A stretch of 64,000 nt of DNA from Megalopta genalis (lineage: Eukaryota; Arthropoda; Insecta; Hymenoptera; Halictidae), in contig NC_135026.1 of the NCBI RefSeq assembly GCF_051020955.1, positions 9,772,501 through 9,836,500 on the forward strand, read 5' to 3'. The notes under the pieces were generated by a model. The model made no database searches. It saw only the letters and a program-made list of their open reading frames with translations, and was not told the DNA's origin. Both the position numbers and the translations under genes were made by a program. Within the stretch, counting starts at the first letter, position 1. Each line of letters opens with the position of its first letter. Shown here in pieces: positions 23,801 through 36,637 of the stretch.

Positions 23801-25923
23801 GAAGACATTTTTCACCGTGACAGGTAATTTTATAATCTCGTCAATTGGAAGGGCATTAACAAAGTATATTTAAGAGAGAATTCAATTTCTCTTTCAAATC
23901 CGTCTGCTGCAGCTAAGGTGGACCATCGTTATCGCTACCAATTAGCATGATTGTGTCTCCTCTTTCAATAGCTGCTTTTGTTCCCAGCTCTCGACGCTGT
24001 TTTCTCGGCAGAATTTATGTCTGATGGGGAGCTCCAAAATATTTTCAAGAGATTCCGATGCTCCACGATCTACGAAGGCCGATCCATCCAGTGGATCGTC
24101 GGCCGCGTGAATTTCGAGATCGAAACTTACACGTCGTGGCGCCGTGAAACGACTAGAATAAATCAGAGCGGGCGACGTCATTTAACTAAACGACTCCGAA
24201 AGGGACTACGCTCCCCCGACTGGGAATTATATTTAGAGATTTCCACGTCTGTCCTGCATTCGTGACAATTAAAGCAGTCCGGTAACGAGTTAGCAACAGT
24301 CAATTAAGAAAAATTCTGGTCCACGTTATTATTAGAAATCCGCCGTCGTTAGAGTTGATGGGGGGGCTTGGAAAAAAATTGTCATCGTTAAATGGGAGTC
24401 TTAATGATTGTCTTTTCTGCTTAGAAAAACATCAGAAGAAAGAATTCCTAATTCGTCGATGAAGTGACAAAATGTACGGTAGTGGAGCCAGTTACTGTGC
24501 CTTCAGTTTATTTTCAAGCTTAATTAACTTCATATTTATCGAATAAGACATATTAAATTGTTTTATTTAGATTCAATCAATTGTTTATTTGTTAAAATTA
24601 AACGTTTACACGACGGAAAGTTGATTAGATACAACAAAAAATTATTTTCAAATTTTTTGATACTGATTTTGTGAAATTTTCGGCGGAGGCTATGAAAAAG
24701 TTTAAGAGAATATTGAACGAATTGCGATCAATAAAAGAATTAAGATCAGTTAATTGTATTGGTAAAACGTATTAAGATTGCGGAAAAACAAAGCAGTGAT
24801 CATTTATTTGAATTTTTGTTTTTAGTTTCAATCTCTGTTGGTTATTTACAGTGCCCAGTAACTGAATCTATTTTTCGCTCGACGTATTAGTTACTGCGGT
24901 CTTTACCATGGGACAGGTCTACATAACCTCGAATCTAACATCATCTCTGTCAGATTTTTAAAGAGAAGAAATCTGTGATCTGATTCGGTTGCCTTTAAAC
25001 ATACCTCACTGCGTTTTAACTTTCTCTACAAGATTAGGGAGGTCACATGAAGAAAATTTTGTTTAAACTTTTTATTGCAACTTTTAGCATATTTTTTGCC
25101 GTTTCTGCGTTTATGTTTGTTTAAAATTGTGTGCCTTGGACTGTCATCAGAATTGAGAATTTAATAGAGAAACTTAAGCCGGTGATTTTGGCGTCCGTAT
25201 CAAGCGAAAGGTATAATTTTGAAGCGTTTTACAGTGTTTTAAGCGATTTATATTGGATTTTAGTGTTTCTTACCGTTAAATGACCAATTACATATAAATA
25301 TAATTAATATTATAATAATATTATATATAATATTATAATATTAATAATAATAATAATATATAATATTAATAATAATAATAATAATATATAATATTAATAA
25401 TAATAATAATAATATATAATATTAATAATAATAATAATAATATATAATATAATATTATAATAATTAATATAATTAATAAATATAGTTACCGACCTCTGTA
25501 GATCATAGGCATACAGTAATTGGCACCGGAACTCTGTTTTTCTTTTTCCTAAGAAAGAAGAAGATCTGACATTTTTTTTTTCGTTTCATGGGAATACTGA
25601 TATCGATTGAAAACACTTCGAAATTTTCCTTTAAGTTCTGCAGAAGTGTCAATTAAATCACTGAAGTTCTTTTAGTCGCGAAAACTCCCGAAGCCCGCCA
25701 ACAGGACACAATAATTGGCTCCTCTACCCTAGTTCTCCATTTGACTTTTCAATCTTAACACTGGAACCATTGAAAATCCTAAATGTGACTTGTATTGTTT
25801 CACGACGATTGACAAGATCGAGGTTATTTAAACTTTGTACGATATTTATTGCAACGTGTGCTCGAATAAAAAAAAAAGTTTACCTAAAAATTTCTCATGG
25901 AAACATTTTTATGATGTCAGCGA
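23801..25923. other. Spacer with AT microsatellite
   Basis: A small GC-richer segment lies at 23,950-24,270. A long TAATAATAATATA microsatellite occupies about 25,300-25,480. No gene was recognised. Confidence 0.5.
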
Positions 25924-26157
25924 TTGAGCCGTTTATTTTGAAAGTGGCATAAGTCACTTTGTGTTCAAGTCGATATATTTAAGGATTTGCGTTTTAACAC
26001 GTTTAAAAATATGGATGCTAACTTTCGAGAAGATTTAACTTGTATTTGTTATCTCAGGACACTGATATTTTTCTCAGTATAAATAATTTCGTATAAACAT
26101 TAAAAAAATCACCACTTTCCATTGTGACTTATGCCACTTTCAAAATAAACGGCTCAA
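25924..26157. mobile_element. Foldback MITE, copy 2
   Basis: It has the same ~37-bp arms as the element at 6,931 (ttgagccgtttattttgaaa / its inverse), but a longer, unrelated interior of about 160 bp. That fits a family defined only by its termini. Confidence 0.8.
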
Positions 26158-28285
26158 TTGTAAAAGGTAAGGTCGGGAACCACTTTCACCGGATTGCATT
26201 GTTGCTACTGCAAACAACAGCCATCAGTTTTTTCGTAATGAAACTAGTTTTGTTAATAATAATGTGACGTTTGTCTTGCTGTAAATGTTTAAACAAAGAA
26301 CACTTTCGTGTCGACACGAACGAAGATATATTTAAATATAATAAAAACAATTGATATAAACCACAAACGAAAAGCTCACTCTAATAGATATCACACGTGC
26401 TCTCTCGCTACATAACCTCACATTCCATGTAGATCACGCGCTCCTACATTCTACCAACCTCGTATCCACGCATTCATTGCCAACCTAATCACACTACCGC
26501 CATTCTCATGCGAATTCACACTTGTACAATAAGAACAACTCTCACATCTTTGCAGCATAATTAGTTGTTTCTCAAGTAGAACCATCTTCCCCCAGTTTAG
26601 TCCGACGAAAATCGATTTTTCGTCACTGTTAGGTCCTTTCCTGCCCACTCTGGACAACGGATTGGCTCGAACGGGGCGTTTCGTTGTCGTTCTCGTGGGT
26701 TTGTTTAAACGCGGCGTGGACGTATCGGTGGTGGCGGCGATGCCTCGGAGGCAGCCGGATAAAATAAAAGGCTAGATCGATGCGGGTCGTAATGTCGAGC
26801 TCATTAAAATGTAAAGTGCGTCTGATTGGCGGCCGCGGAATTGCCGGACGAGCACTTGGGCCTGTCAGTATCAGGGGCGATGAGGAACCAGAAACCATCA
26901 ATAACTAGCGGGACCGGTGCTCTCGCTTAACTCTAACGAAGGACGATTTCTAACGATCCCTCGGCAACGTCCAACTTCTGGACGTAATTAATTCCCCGGC
27001 TAACCCGGAATGCTATAATTAATTGCCGGTGGCCGATGAGGGGCAGAAGGGTGGCTGCAACAATATGTACCCCGGGTTCGATTAGAAGCGCGGACCTCCG
27101 TGCAGTTATGCAATTAATTAAATTCAGTTTGTTATGCGCGCGGACCGATTGTTAATTACCGCTGAACTTCGTCGAGAGGGAAAGAGGGGAAGGGAAAGAG
27201 AAAGAGAGAGATGGAGGGAGGGAGGGAGAGTAGAACGGCTGCTGCCCCCTCGAATTCGCGGCCACTCGCAGCTCTGTTGTCGCCGTTTCCACGGAAGACG
27301 GTTCCACGCGTTGCGACTAAGGGTACAGGTACCCATTACTGCGGAATTTTTTCCTGTTAATGCTAGCATTACCAAGGGGCTACAAAATTATTTGTTCGAC
27401 GTTTTTTTTATAAACGTTACTGATTTTCAGTACATTTCGTTTTTTAGAATTTTGTATAACATTTTTCGAAATATGTAAATAATTAATAAATGTAAAACAG
27501 TTTTCCCCTTTTTTGTCTGTTCGTTGTAAAATTTTATGCAGTGTTTCCATATGTATCAAAAGACCCACGCGGTACGTAAGTAAACTTTTGCATTTTTAAT
27601 ATAAAATTTAAGCCCTCAACATTACGTACATTCGATTGGCGGACGAGCTTATTACTGCGACACAAAATTCAGTGTTTTTGTTGTTGTTGTTGTTAACGGC
27701 AAAGTAGACCGGCAGGTCTATGAGACGCTTTATTGTTTGCATTGTACAGACATGCGATGTGTAACAAAATGTAGATATTATAAAATACATTATAGAAATA
27801 ACATTATGGAAATACGCTTACGTAAATATATAGATTAATTGTAGCAATATAAAAATATACTTTAACGGTAGATTTACGATACACAAAAAACAGCTGTTTT
27901 ATATTAGTTTATGAAAGTAACAATGAGACATTTATTCTAATTTTTAATAAGTGTTATTGCAACAGTTGCCGTAAGTAACATAAAAATTGGATAAATTACT
28001 TGTAAATGTATTTTTACAATATGAATAATCGTAAATTAAAAAATTTGTGACCCGTCATTTTGACGGGTTCCGTAAATCTAGTGTTAAATTTGTTGAACAT
28101 AACCTAATCCACGCTGATGAAACCTATTCGCCTTTAACCGAGTGTTGCATGCGATGGTTTTCAGGTTATCTATTCGTTGTTCAGTTTAGCTGTGGAAACG
28201 TGAGTTTCTTTTACAATGAAAGCAAAAGATGCAGAAACGATTACATGTAATTTTAAATAGTGAAAAAAAATTAATAACAACTAAG
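26158..28285. other. Spacer with GC/ATTA-rich island (candidate regulatory)
   Basis: Positions 26,640-27,160 combine CpG-rich stretches with clustered homeodomain-type cores (gtaattaattcc, ataattaattgcc, gcaattaattaaattc). The island is followed by a purine run at 27,175-27,230. The rest is AT-rich. No exon is supported. Confidence 0.3.
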
Positions 28286-28740
28286 AATGTCGATGTATTC
28301 ATTTGAACTTATTAAAATTATTACGTACTACAAAAATGTTGTTCTTAATTCCTATGTATTATTATTATAAAACAATACACGCACTTAATAACGGTATACA
28401 ACTAAATTGTTTATTAATATATTATATGCAATGCATTAGGGCTCTCTATGGCCACCAGATAGCGCAATTATTAAATTGCATAAAGATCCACGGCCTAGAT
28501 ATATATAAATATCAAACGAAGGAATCAGAAATCAGATAAAAGCAAGGCGCAACTATGACAAAAGAACAATTTGTTGAGTGCTGTAGATCAAAAAAGAAAC
28601 AAGAAAAAAGACTGAAGAAGAAAAGAAGGAAGGAGAATTAAAAAAGAAAAAGGAGATTGTAGAATTAAGAAATGAATTGGAACTTGAAGCTAGGAAATCT
28701 CAATTGAATAAAGCATTGGAAAACTGAAATTATATATATA
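28286..28740 (+). pseudogene. Possible coding relic with Lys/Glu-rich coiled-coil end
   Basis: From about 28,590 a short frame reads KKTEEEKKEGELKKKKEIV and on through ELRNELELEARKSQLNKALEN before TGA, a plausible coiled coil. Such ends occur on MADF/Myb-like proteins encoded by some insect DNA transposons, but no catalytic or DNA-binding domain is visible here. It may equally be a purine-rich accident. Confidence 0.2.
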
Positions 28741-30290
28741 TACTGGAATTGAATAATAACGAAAATTAGGTATCTTTCGTGATAAGTAATGTTGTGTTGC
28801 TTGTAAATATAAAAAGTTTTCTGCGATAAATAATTAATATAAATATAGAAGCTTTAATAAATAATTTATTAAATAATTATTATTATATATAATATATATA
28901 ATATTATATTATATTATATTATAATTATTTATTATATATAATATATATAATATTATATTAGTTATAATAATTTATTAATTAATTATAATTTATTTTTTCA
29001 TCACACAGTAATTGGTACATGACTCTCCTCGCCCGCAGTAATTCGTACAAAATGTCATTTAATCGTTCATCGATATTTTTCATACCTCAGTTGACATTTT
29101 CATAGTCCCTTTAGAACTGCAATAAATAATAAAATAACGAAGACATCGAAAAACTACTGTTACATTACATGTCCTCAAAATTAGGAATCGCAATTGATAC
29201 TATGTTTCAATCGTCTACAGACCTAACCCGGACCTAACCTAAAGCCACAAACAAAATATAAAACAGGGAAACCGTTGGAAAAATTCAAAATCGCTCGTGT
29301 TTAAAAACCTCGGCCGTGTCGTTCATAAAATTCGGAATCGCAATTTTCCTTAATTTTCAATCGTCCACAATTTCGTTAGAGAAGGAAACGTTCACCCCGG
29401 AACGTTTCTATTAAAACTAATAGACGAAGAACAGTTTGATAGGATTTTTTGTCCTGCAAGCATTCCCGGCGATCCTCGGAACGATACGATTTCCGGGATC
29501 GCAGCGAAACCTGTTGCAATTCGCTTAATAACGCTCGCAGGATCACGGTATTTGAAATAATTAAAAGTACAATATTGTGCCACGGTGGCTTGATGCAATA
29601 AAGGGAAATAGTGTCCCCTTTTCCCGGGCGTTCACAAAGGTTTTCGTATATTTAATTGAAACGGCTGCGGAGCCGCGCTGAACGCCTTGCGGAGAGAGAG
29701 AGAGGGAGAAAGGGACAGAGAGAGAGAGAGAGAGGGAGAGAGAGAGAGGGGGGAGGAGAGAGAGAAAAAAAAACACTCGGCGAGCATTAATTACGCTAAT
29801 TACCGATAGAATTGAATCGTTCGCTTCGCTCGCGCGTCACGGTCAGGCCATTATCAATTCATAAATGCGGGAATAATCAGCTCTGTAATCTCTGTTACTC
29901 GATCGCGCGCCGTAGACAAAACAAATTGATATTATTCAACATTCATAGGCGATGTTATCATTTTTACTGTGCTTTCTGTTTACTTTCGCCGAGGCGCCAC
30001 GAGCATCCTCTCCCCCCTCCCGCTCCTGTTTCCCTGTGGTTTCAACTTTTTCCGATAATCGATTTATCGCAATCGACAAACTGATTGAATGCTAATCGAA
30101 TCAAAGAAACATTACTCGTTTTAATGAATCTTCCACGGGCCGAGCTTCGCCGAATTACCTTCGGAGGCGGCGCGAATTATAGAAACAAAGAAAATTAGAA
30201 CGGAATGTTCGACGAATCAGTTTTCACTGTACTAGTTTTGTGGGATAGTCGAAGCAGCGAGAACAATCAAAACAATCATTTGCATAAAAT
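28741..30290. other. AT microsatellites, (GA)n tract and mixed spacer
   Basis: AT repeats occupy about 28,850-28,995, and a GA-rich simple repeat about 29,695-29,770. The GC-richer 29,380-30,180 has no recognised exon. Confidence 0.5.
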
Positions 30291-30610
30291 GTTACTCGAA
30301 CAACATTTCGAATAAATTTTTCGAATAAGATTTTATTTCGTACAAGATTTTGAATAAATTTTTCGAATAAGATTTTATTTCGTACAAGATTTTGAATAAA
30401 TTTTTCGAATAAGATTTTATTTCGTACAAGATTTTGAATAAATTTTTCGAAACAAATTTTATTCGAGTAAGTACTTCGAAGAAAATTTTATTTCGTACAA
30501 GATTTTGAATAAATTTTTCGAAATACATTTTATTCGAATAAGTGTACTTCGAATGAAATTTTATTTCAATAATATATTCAATTAATCCTTCGAATAAAAT
30601 TTTATTCCGA
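30291..30610. repeat. 42-bp minisatellite
   Basis: Units contain cgaataagattttatttcgt then acaagattttgaataaattt. Three are near-identical, and degenerate units follow. As at 12.5 kb, a 42-bp period gives a spurious repeating frame on the minus strand. Confidence 0.9.
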
Positions 30611-31399
30611 ATAACGTATAAAATATGCGTGTCTAATTATTGTCGTCCAGCCATCAATTCCTAGTTCTCAGAGTTCCAGTATAGGAAGAACAGAATATCG
30701 TGGGAATCCACCACAGAATAATATGATACCAGCTCTATCTATTCGACATAGATTATCAATGTTTTAGTTATAACAATAATTTCTAATTCCTTTGTCACGC
30801 TACTCGATAGGTTAAGTGTTAAACATAGAGCCTTATACTTGGTACAAAACTTTCGTCAAATCTTAATTAGAAATCTTTTTAAGATATCGTTTTCATACTT
30901 AATTTAGAGTAGAAAGTAAATTAAGAGTATTCTTAACAGTATAATGCTAAGTAGAATGGCGTGGCTTCAGTTAAGGATTTCAGAAGTTATTTAACCTAAA
31001 AATCATTCCAATTTGCAGTATAATAATAGCACTAAGCGTGCCGATATCTAAAAGTGACTGGTATCTGTTGCCTTATCAAGAATTATAAGATTGAATTTAT
31101 TTAAATTGGTTACAAAATTTTTATAATAGTCTATGATAGTTTTGTAACAGTCTGCCCGGATAAAGAAATATATTTAGCAATTTCCAATGTCAACAGCTTC
31201 ATGTTTTTAATAATTATAAAATAAAAAATGTGAAACCGATCATTTGGCCAGCTACGGTAGGTTTAGCATTAAGATCTCGTTTATTAAAGAAAATCTTATT
31301 AACTACTAAATAATTGAAAAGTATAAATAAGGTAGTGCAATGTCCCTATAACTGGTATCTAAAACATCGTCGTGCCACAAACGTGAATAATTGACGTTA
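30611..31399. other. AT-rich spacer, nothing recognised
   Basis: No supported feature. Confidence 0.55.
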
Positions 31400-31625
31400 G
31401 TCAAAATTGGGAAATGGAAGGTTCCTGAGGTCATTTGAAGTAACTTTTTCCTTAGCGCAAATGCAATCCGCGACTTTCTTCACAAGTTATTAACGAAAAA
31501 CACTGACCAATGAGAGGGCAGCTCTGCCGCCGCATCAATTAGCGGAACTGGTCTTCGTCCTAATCGTTGGCTCAATCGCCTCGCGCCAGCTGATCTCGCC
31601 TCCCATTGGTTATTGTGTATCGTAC
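31400..31625. mobile_element. Truncated CAGGGTG-family MITE
   Basis: It shares caaaattgggaaatggaagg, ggtcatttgaagtaac, and the ttattaacgaaaaacactga and ctcgcctcccattggtta blocks with the MITEs at 13,860 and 17,951. Both terminal CAGGGTG ends are gone. Confidence 0.8.
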
Positions 31626-33966
31626 GTCTAATATAAAATTACCAAGATTTTTATATTTACACCATAGCATTTAAGGTGCAGACAATCTCGTTTTGTTTAA
31701 ATTAATTCGTTGCCATTGCTTTTGGTAAAAAACTTGTTACCACGGTTTGTAGTTTGCAAAGAATTATACATTTATAGTGATTTCGTGACATTCAACTGAA
31801 GATAGAACCGTCGAAAGAATCGGCAACATAGCGTATCCCCTAAAATAATTAAGGATCCACACGCGGCACCATCGTACAAAATCCAATCGTTTCATCATGA
31901 ATCCGCCAAATGGCGGGTGATCTCCCGATCCATTTCCCTGATTGGCCAGAAAACACCGTCAGACTAATTATGAGAGTCGCGAATCATTCGATTAGCGTGT
32001 TGAATCTTTGATGCGGCCTACCGTTCGGCTGCTCCTCTCTCGACGTCGATCCCCCGTACACCGGGACTGCTTCGAGCGGTGTTTGTATGTATGTTTAATA
32101 TGATAGAAAAGTGGCGTTCCTGGTATCAGGGCGGCGGGAGCCGGAGTCGCAACGTTCCAATTATTCATAACCAATTACGGAGCCGAAGAAACAGCTATCG
32201 CTCCCTGCAGACGCTCCTAGACACGGCACAGGTAATTTACTAATGTAGAATCGCCCGTTCTCCCCCCTCGAACATCGCCTTTTATCCAAGGCCCCCGTCC
32301 TTATTCTGCCGGGGCTCCCCTCTTCGGTCTCTGTCACGCGGCGGGTACGCGCGCGCGATTCTTCTTTGGCGGCGCGCAGCCTCCGCGCGGATCCTCTTCT
32401 TCCGGGCACCGGCGCGCCGTTATCTATCCACTTGAAGCGAGCTATTACGCGATTGTATCTTAAATAAAATATCACCGGCGTCCCGTCGCCAACCACTCAA
32501 AATAATAATTGCCTTCTCGGTGTCAACCCTCGCCCTCGCGGCTCTTCGGCCCCGACCCTCCGCGCCGTCGCCGACCCTCGCCTACACCCGTCCGTCTTCT
32601 TTCTGTTCCGTCGCGAGAGCTCTGCAAGAAATTTACTCCATTATCTGCTTGTTTGTCCCGCGCGCGTGAACGGAGATCCTCTCCTCCCCAACGGATCCCT
32701 CTGATGTGCTTAGACTTTAAGAGGGTATTCTAGTCTGGAACGCGGTTGTTTTTTATTCGTTTTTTTTGGACATGTATTTTTTTCTTTTTAGAAGAAGACC
32801 GCGCAGAGCTTCTGGCATCGCCGTTTTCCATGTACACGTTTTTTTCGATTAAAAACAGCCACCCCGATGTCTCTCCTGTAACGTACGGAGAATCTTCCCA
32901 GGAATTTTTTGTATTCTTTTCTGAAGACATGCGCCAGGCTGGCGCCAGAAACGAACGTTTCTGGAATCGGACCACATAGGAATAGCCCCACTACCATTTT
33001 TCTACAAAAATCTGACTATATAAAGGACTCAAACGCGACCGGGATTTGGGCTAGTTTCGAGACATTCGACGACGCGTAAACATTAGTAAGATCGAGTTCG
33101 ATTCTCCTTCGAGCAATCTACTAGGTAACAACCTTTAGCACTAAAGGGAAGGTTAGCGAATCGGAGCGCGTGTTTAAGGTTACTATTAATGCAGTTTATT
33201 GAATTGCTATCGATGAGCGCGGGCGCGCCTAGCGTGACGTCGTAGGACTAGCAACTTAGGACAGACTGAGCTTTTGGAGTTGCGCGTTTGTCTCTTTTAT
33301 AGTGGAAGAGAAGAAAGGAATAGATGGACTTTCGTAGGAAGGGAGAAAGTTGGGAAAGTCCCGTGCGGGTCGAGGAGTCCAGATGTGAGGAGAATTGTTT
33401 TATTAGGGGTGCGTGTTTTTTAGGGAATTTTGAGGATTAGGAACGGTACTTGTTTTATTGTTAGCGACCGCGCTCAGGTAGAAGGATGCGACGCCACAAA
33501 CCTAAAGTCAGAAGCGCCCGCCGATTTAGTGCGAAAAACTGAGAGCGCATTGAAGTCCGCGAACACTCACTTACAATTGTTAAAACTCAACGCGTAATAA
33601 ATTAGGTTTTACCAGTTCTCTTTGGTTTCAAGTTTAATCATTTCCATCTGTCCTGTTTCGAGCCAGTAGTTGGTATAACCCACCAAGATATATCTTAACC
33701 GCTCGAGGTATATGTTTATTTCTTTTTTTAACAAAGTTACGAGGCACCCTAATATCAATTTCTCCAAACACCTTATCCTAACCTTAAAGGTAGCCACCCG
33801 TGTCGAAATAAACATCGGCTGGTCTACGCACCTCATCCAAAAATTCCAATTGCATGCAACCTCCGGCCACCCAAACTGCCTGGCCCTCGGCTCGTAACAC
33901 TTCCAATGGTTATGTTCGCAAAAAGTATTGTATGCGGAATTTGGCTGGTACGTTATCGATGTTGAT
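31626..33966. other. Mixed spacer with GC-rich island
   Basis: Positions 31,900-32,710 are GC-rich with no recognised exon. Positions 32,740-33,600 carry poly-T and low-complexity sequence. No gene is supported. Confidence 0.4.
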
Positions 33967-34044
33967 TTTCATGTGACTGCTTATTCTGTTCTATCGCATG
34001 GTGTAGCTGACGTTGAAATACATTCATACCTGTGTAACACCGGA

Positions 34045-34195
34045 TATGCACACGACGTCTTGGAAACGTCTTAAAGACGTCTCGAAGACGTCCCGAACTA
34101 GACATCTTATTAACGTCTGAAATAAGACGTCTTAAAGACATTCGGAAACAGACGTTTTGAAGGTACCTCAAAGACGTCACGAGACAGGCGTCTTA
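34045..34195. repeat. GACGTC-rich degenerate repeat
   Basis: About nine copies of variants of gacgtctt-aaa (acgtcttggaaacgtctt, gacgtctcgaagacgtcc, gacgtcacgagacaggcgtc) lie in 150 bp. GACGTC is self-complementary, so the stretch can fold extensively. It is repeated at about 53,665-53,812. Confidence 0.7.
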
Positions 34196-34878
34196 AAAAA
34201 GCCTCAACCTTGACATAACCTTGATATGACCTTGATATGTCAAGGTTATGTGAAGGTTATTGATAATATTCTTCATATTTCTCCAACAAACATATCCCTT
34301 ACGTCCTTTAACACGATTATTCTTTATTAAATTAGCTTTGCGAATCATTCGTTCAGCTGTGTTCGGACACGGAATTATTTAAATTAAAATATCATTTACG
34401 TACTTTGTTAATCTTCACTGTACACCTTGCTTAAAAATTTCATGTGTTACACACAAGGTGTCATGCACACTAGAAAATTAAAACGGCCATCACCGTTAAA
34501 TTACTTACTATTTCGGGTCCGAAAAATTAGTAAATATTCTTCAGACGTTCTAAAGTAAGGGTAAACAGCGTTTTTCTTAAAAATATCACTGTTACGTAAT
34601 TAAAAAAAATCCGGGAAGTTCTCGCTTCGTGATTTGTTCAATACTCTGAACGCGGCTCGAGTCCGTCCCGACCATCTGTCAAAGCCTCGTGCTGCAGGCT
34701 CTCGAACTTCGCGTCGTCACCTCTCATTGGTCAGTATTTTCCGTTAACAACTCGTAAACAAAGCCGCAGATTGCATTTTCGCAAAGGAAAAAGTTACTTC
34801 AAATGACCTCAGCTACCCCTCATTTTCGGCTGTTAAAATAATTGTCGAACACACTGTATAGAACTACTATATATATAA

Positions 34879-34961
34879 GCACATCCTGTATAAACACATC
34901 TCAGGGATCCGTAAGCAATATATATATATATACCGCTGAGATGTGTTTATACAGGATGTGC
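34879..34961. repeat. Hairpin with 26-bp perfect arms
   Basis: The left arm gcacatcctgtataaacaca plus tctcag pairs with ctgagatgtgtttatacagg plus atgtgc. A 31-nt AT-rich loop lies between. The left arm and loop are absent from the duplicate at about 54,451, which keeps only atgtgtttatacaggatgtg. Confidence 0.85.
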
Positions 34962-35041
34962 GTGTAAAATCATCATACGTCATGAACATAGGATTGGTTA
35001 GACAGGTTAGGTCCAGATTAGGACCAGGTTAGGTCCCGGTC

Positions 35042-36637
35042 AGGTCTATTTACAGTTTTCCGCGAATATCTCGGAAACTAGAGCAGATCGATCATTTCCG
35101 CCAAGGAGAAAATTGTTCAAAACTTCGATCTATAGAACATATTCCAGTTTCGTCAAAATCAGTTAGCAGAACCCTGTTGTAAACAATTACATATATCGAA
35201 TACATCTTTGCGAATATCACGACAACTCTGTATTAATAGTAACATTAACTTTTTCTCTTCATTGTAAAAATTGGTTTTTACTCGTATATATATACAATAA
35301 ATAAATAAATAAATAACTAAAGTCAGTCGACACGTACACGCAGAGCTGAAATTGATGTCTCCGATGCCATATATCAAAGTAAAGATCGTCGGGGCTCCTT
35401 TCTCCAATATTTATTTAAAGTCTCAACAAAATTACGACTCGATAGAGACGCGCGGTACGTGTCGAGCTTTTTTCAAAGGAGCCCCCCGGAACGGTTACAA
35501 AAGCCGTTGTGACGTTCCGGTGCTGCGGCGTGCTACGTGCGAGACAGATGAGTTCGGTCGCGGCATTAGAAAAACATTGCCGAAAACAGGGCGGCAGCCG
35601 TGGCGGACAAGAAAAACAGGATTCGGTGGCGGCGGGACGGGGGGCACGGCCGAAACTCTGTCGGTCGTCGCAGACTGATTGAAAATTGGGAATACAATCG
35701 CGTTCTTTGATAGGCGCGCCCGCGTGTTCGTCGCGGGCATGAATACAGGGGGCGCGGCGGTGTGTGTATCGTATTTTCGTTGGTGGACCGTGGCCGCGCT
35801 CTGCGAGAACTCTGTCGGAACGGCTAACGAGTTCGCACCCGTGTATCGATGACGACGGGAAAGAGGGCCGATTGCGGAGGAAAAAAACGCGGCTCGCCTC
35901 GCCTCGCCTCGCCTCGTCGCGCCACGCCGCGTCTCGCCACGCCGCGCCGCGCCTCGCGTTGCGTCGCGAGGGAAAAGGATCGGCCCCAGTCGAAGAAGCG
36001 AGAGCAGAGGCCGAGAGGAACGTGTTCGATCCTACGTGGAACGGCGCGGCCCCGGCCGCTGGGACGGCGGACCAGGCAAATCGATGGGAAAAGTTAGGAC
36101 ACGCGTGCGAACGCGTCGATATGACGTTATCCAATTAAAAAGCTGCCTTTGTGTAACTCGATCTGTCGCAGCCAGTACCAGCGGCACCGGCACCGGCACC
36201 GCCACCGACAGCCAGCACTCCGACGTTGCTCTCTTCCAATCTAAAACCAACCCCCTCGCTCCTGCCGGTGGGCTGAAAGGCTGCATCCAATTAGTACATA
36301 CCTTCCGCTCTATTGTAGCCTCGCAGCGCGGGAATGGCCGCGACGACGACGACGACGACTTGAGGACGGTATCTTTACGCGGGCTTGTACCGACTTTCGT
36401 TCGCGGGGGGGGGGGGGGGAGGAAAGAGGAAGAAAGGACGGCGAAAGGAAGACGGGGGAAAAGGAAGGATCGAGGTTGGAAGTCTTAATGAATGGCACTC
36501 GTTAAAACGAGCAGATCGATGACGCAAGGACATCGGCTTAGGCAACCGTGTCGCGTTCGACGCTCGCGAATCGGACGACCAGTGGAGATGCGACAGCCGT
36601 GTCGCATTACGGTGAATTCTCTCGAATTGTCCCTAGG
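35042..36637. other. GC-rich unique sequence between duplicated arms
   Basis: It contains gcctc/gccgc low-complexity DNA at about 35,893-35,960, a G12 run at about 36,406, and long but biased Arg/Ala/Pro frames on both strands. No domain is recognised. It has no counterpart in the second duplication copy, where an R1-type retrotransposon fragment stands instead. Confidence 0.5.

Larger units (their letters stand above)
33967..35041. repeat. Left arm of large segmental duplication, copy 1
   Basis: From tttcatgtgactgcttattc to taggtcccggtc this sequence reappears at 53,582-54,553 with only scattered differences. Inside are a GACGTC-rich stretch (34,045-34,195), paired aaccttgatatgac/caaggttatg motifs, half of a CAGGGTG-family MITE (about 34,700-34,860), a 26-bp-arm hairpin (34,879-34,961), and gttaggtcc repeats at the end. 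Confidence 0.85.

Noticed and set aside
35415..36134. Longest minus-strand frame of the left/middle region (239 codons)
   Set aside because: It is rich in Arg/Ala/Ser, crosses the low-complexity gcctc/gccgc stretch, has competing frames on both strands, and shows no domain. GC-rich DNA gives long frames by chance.
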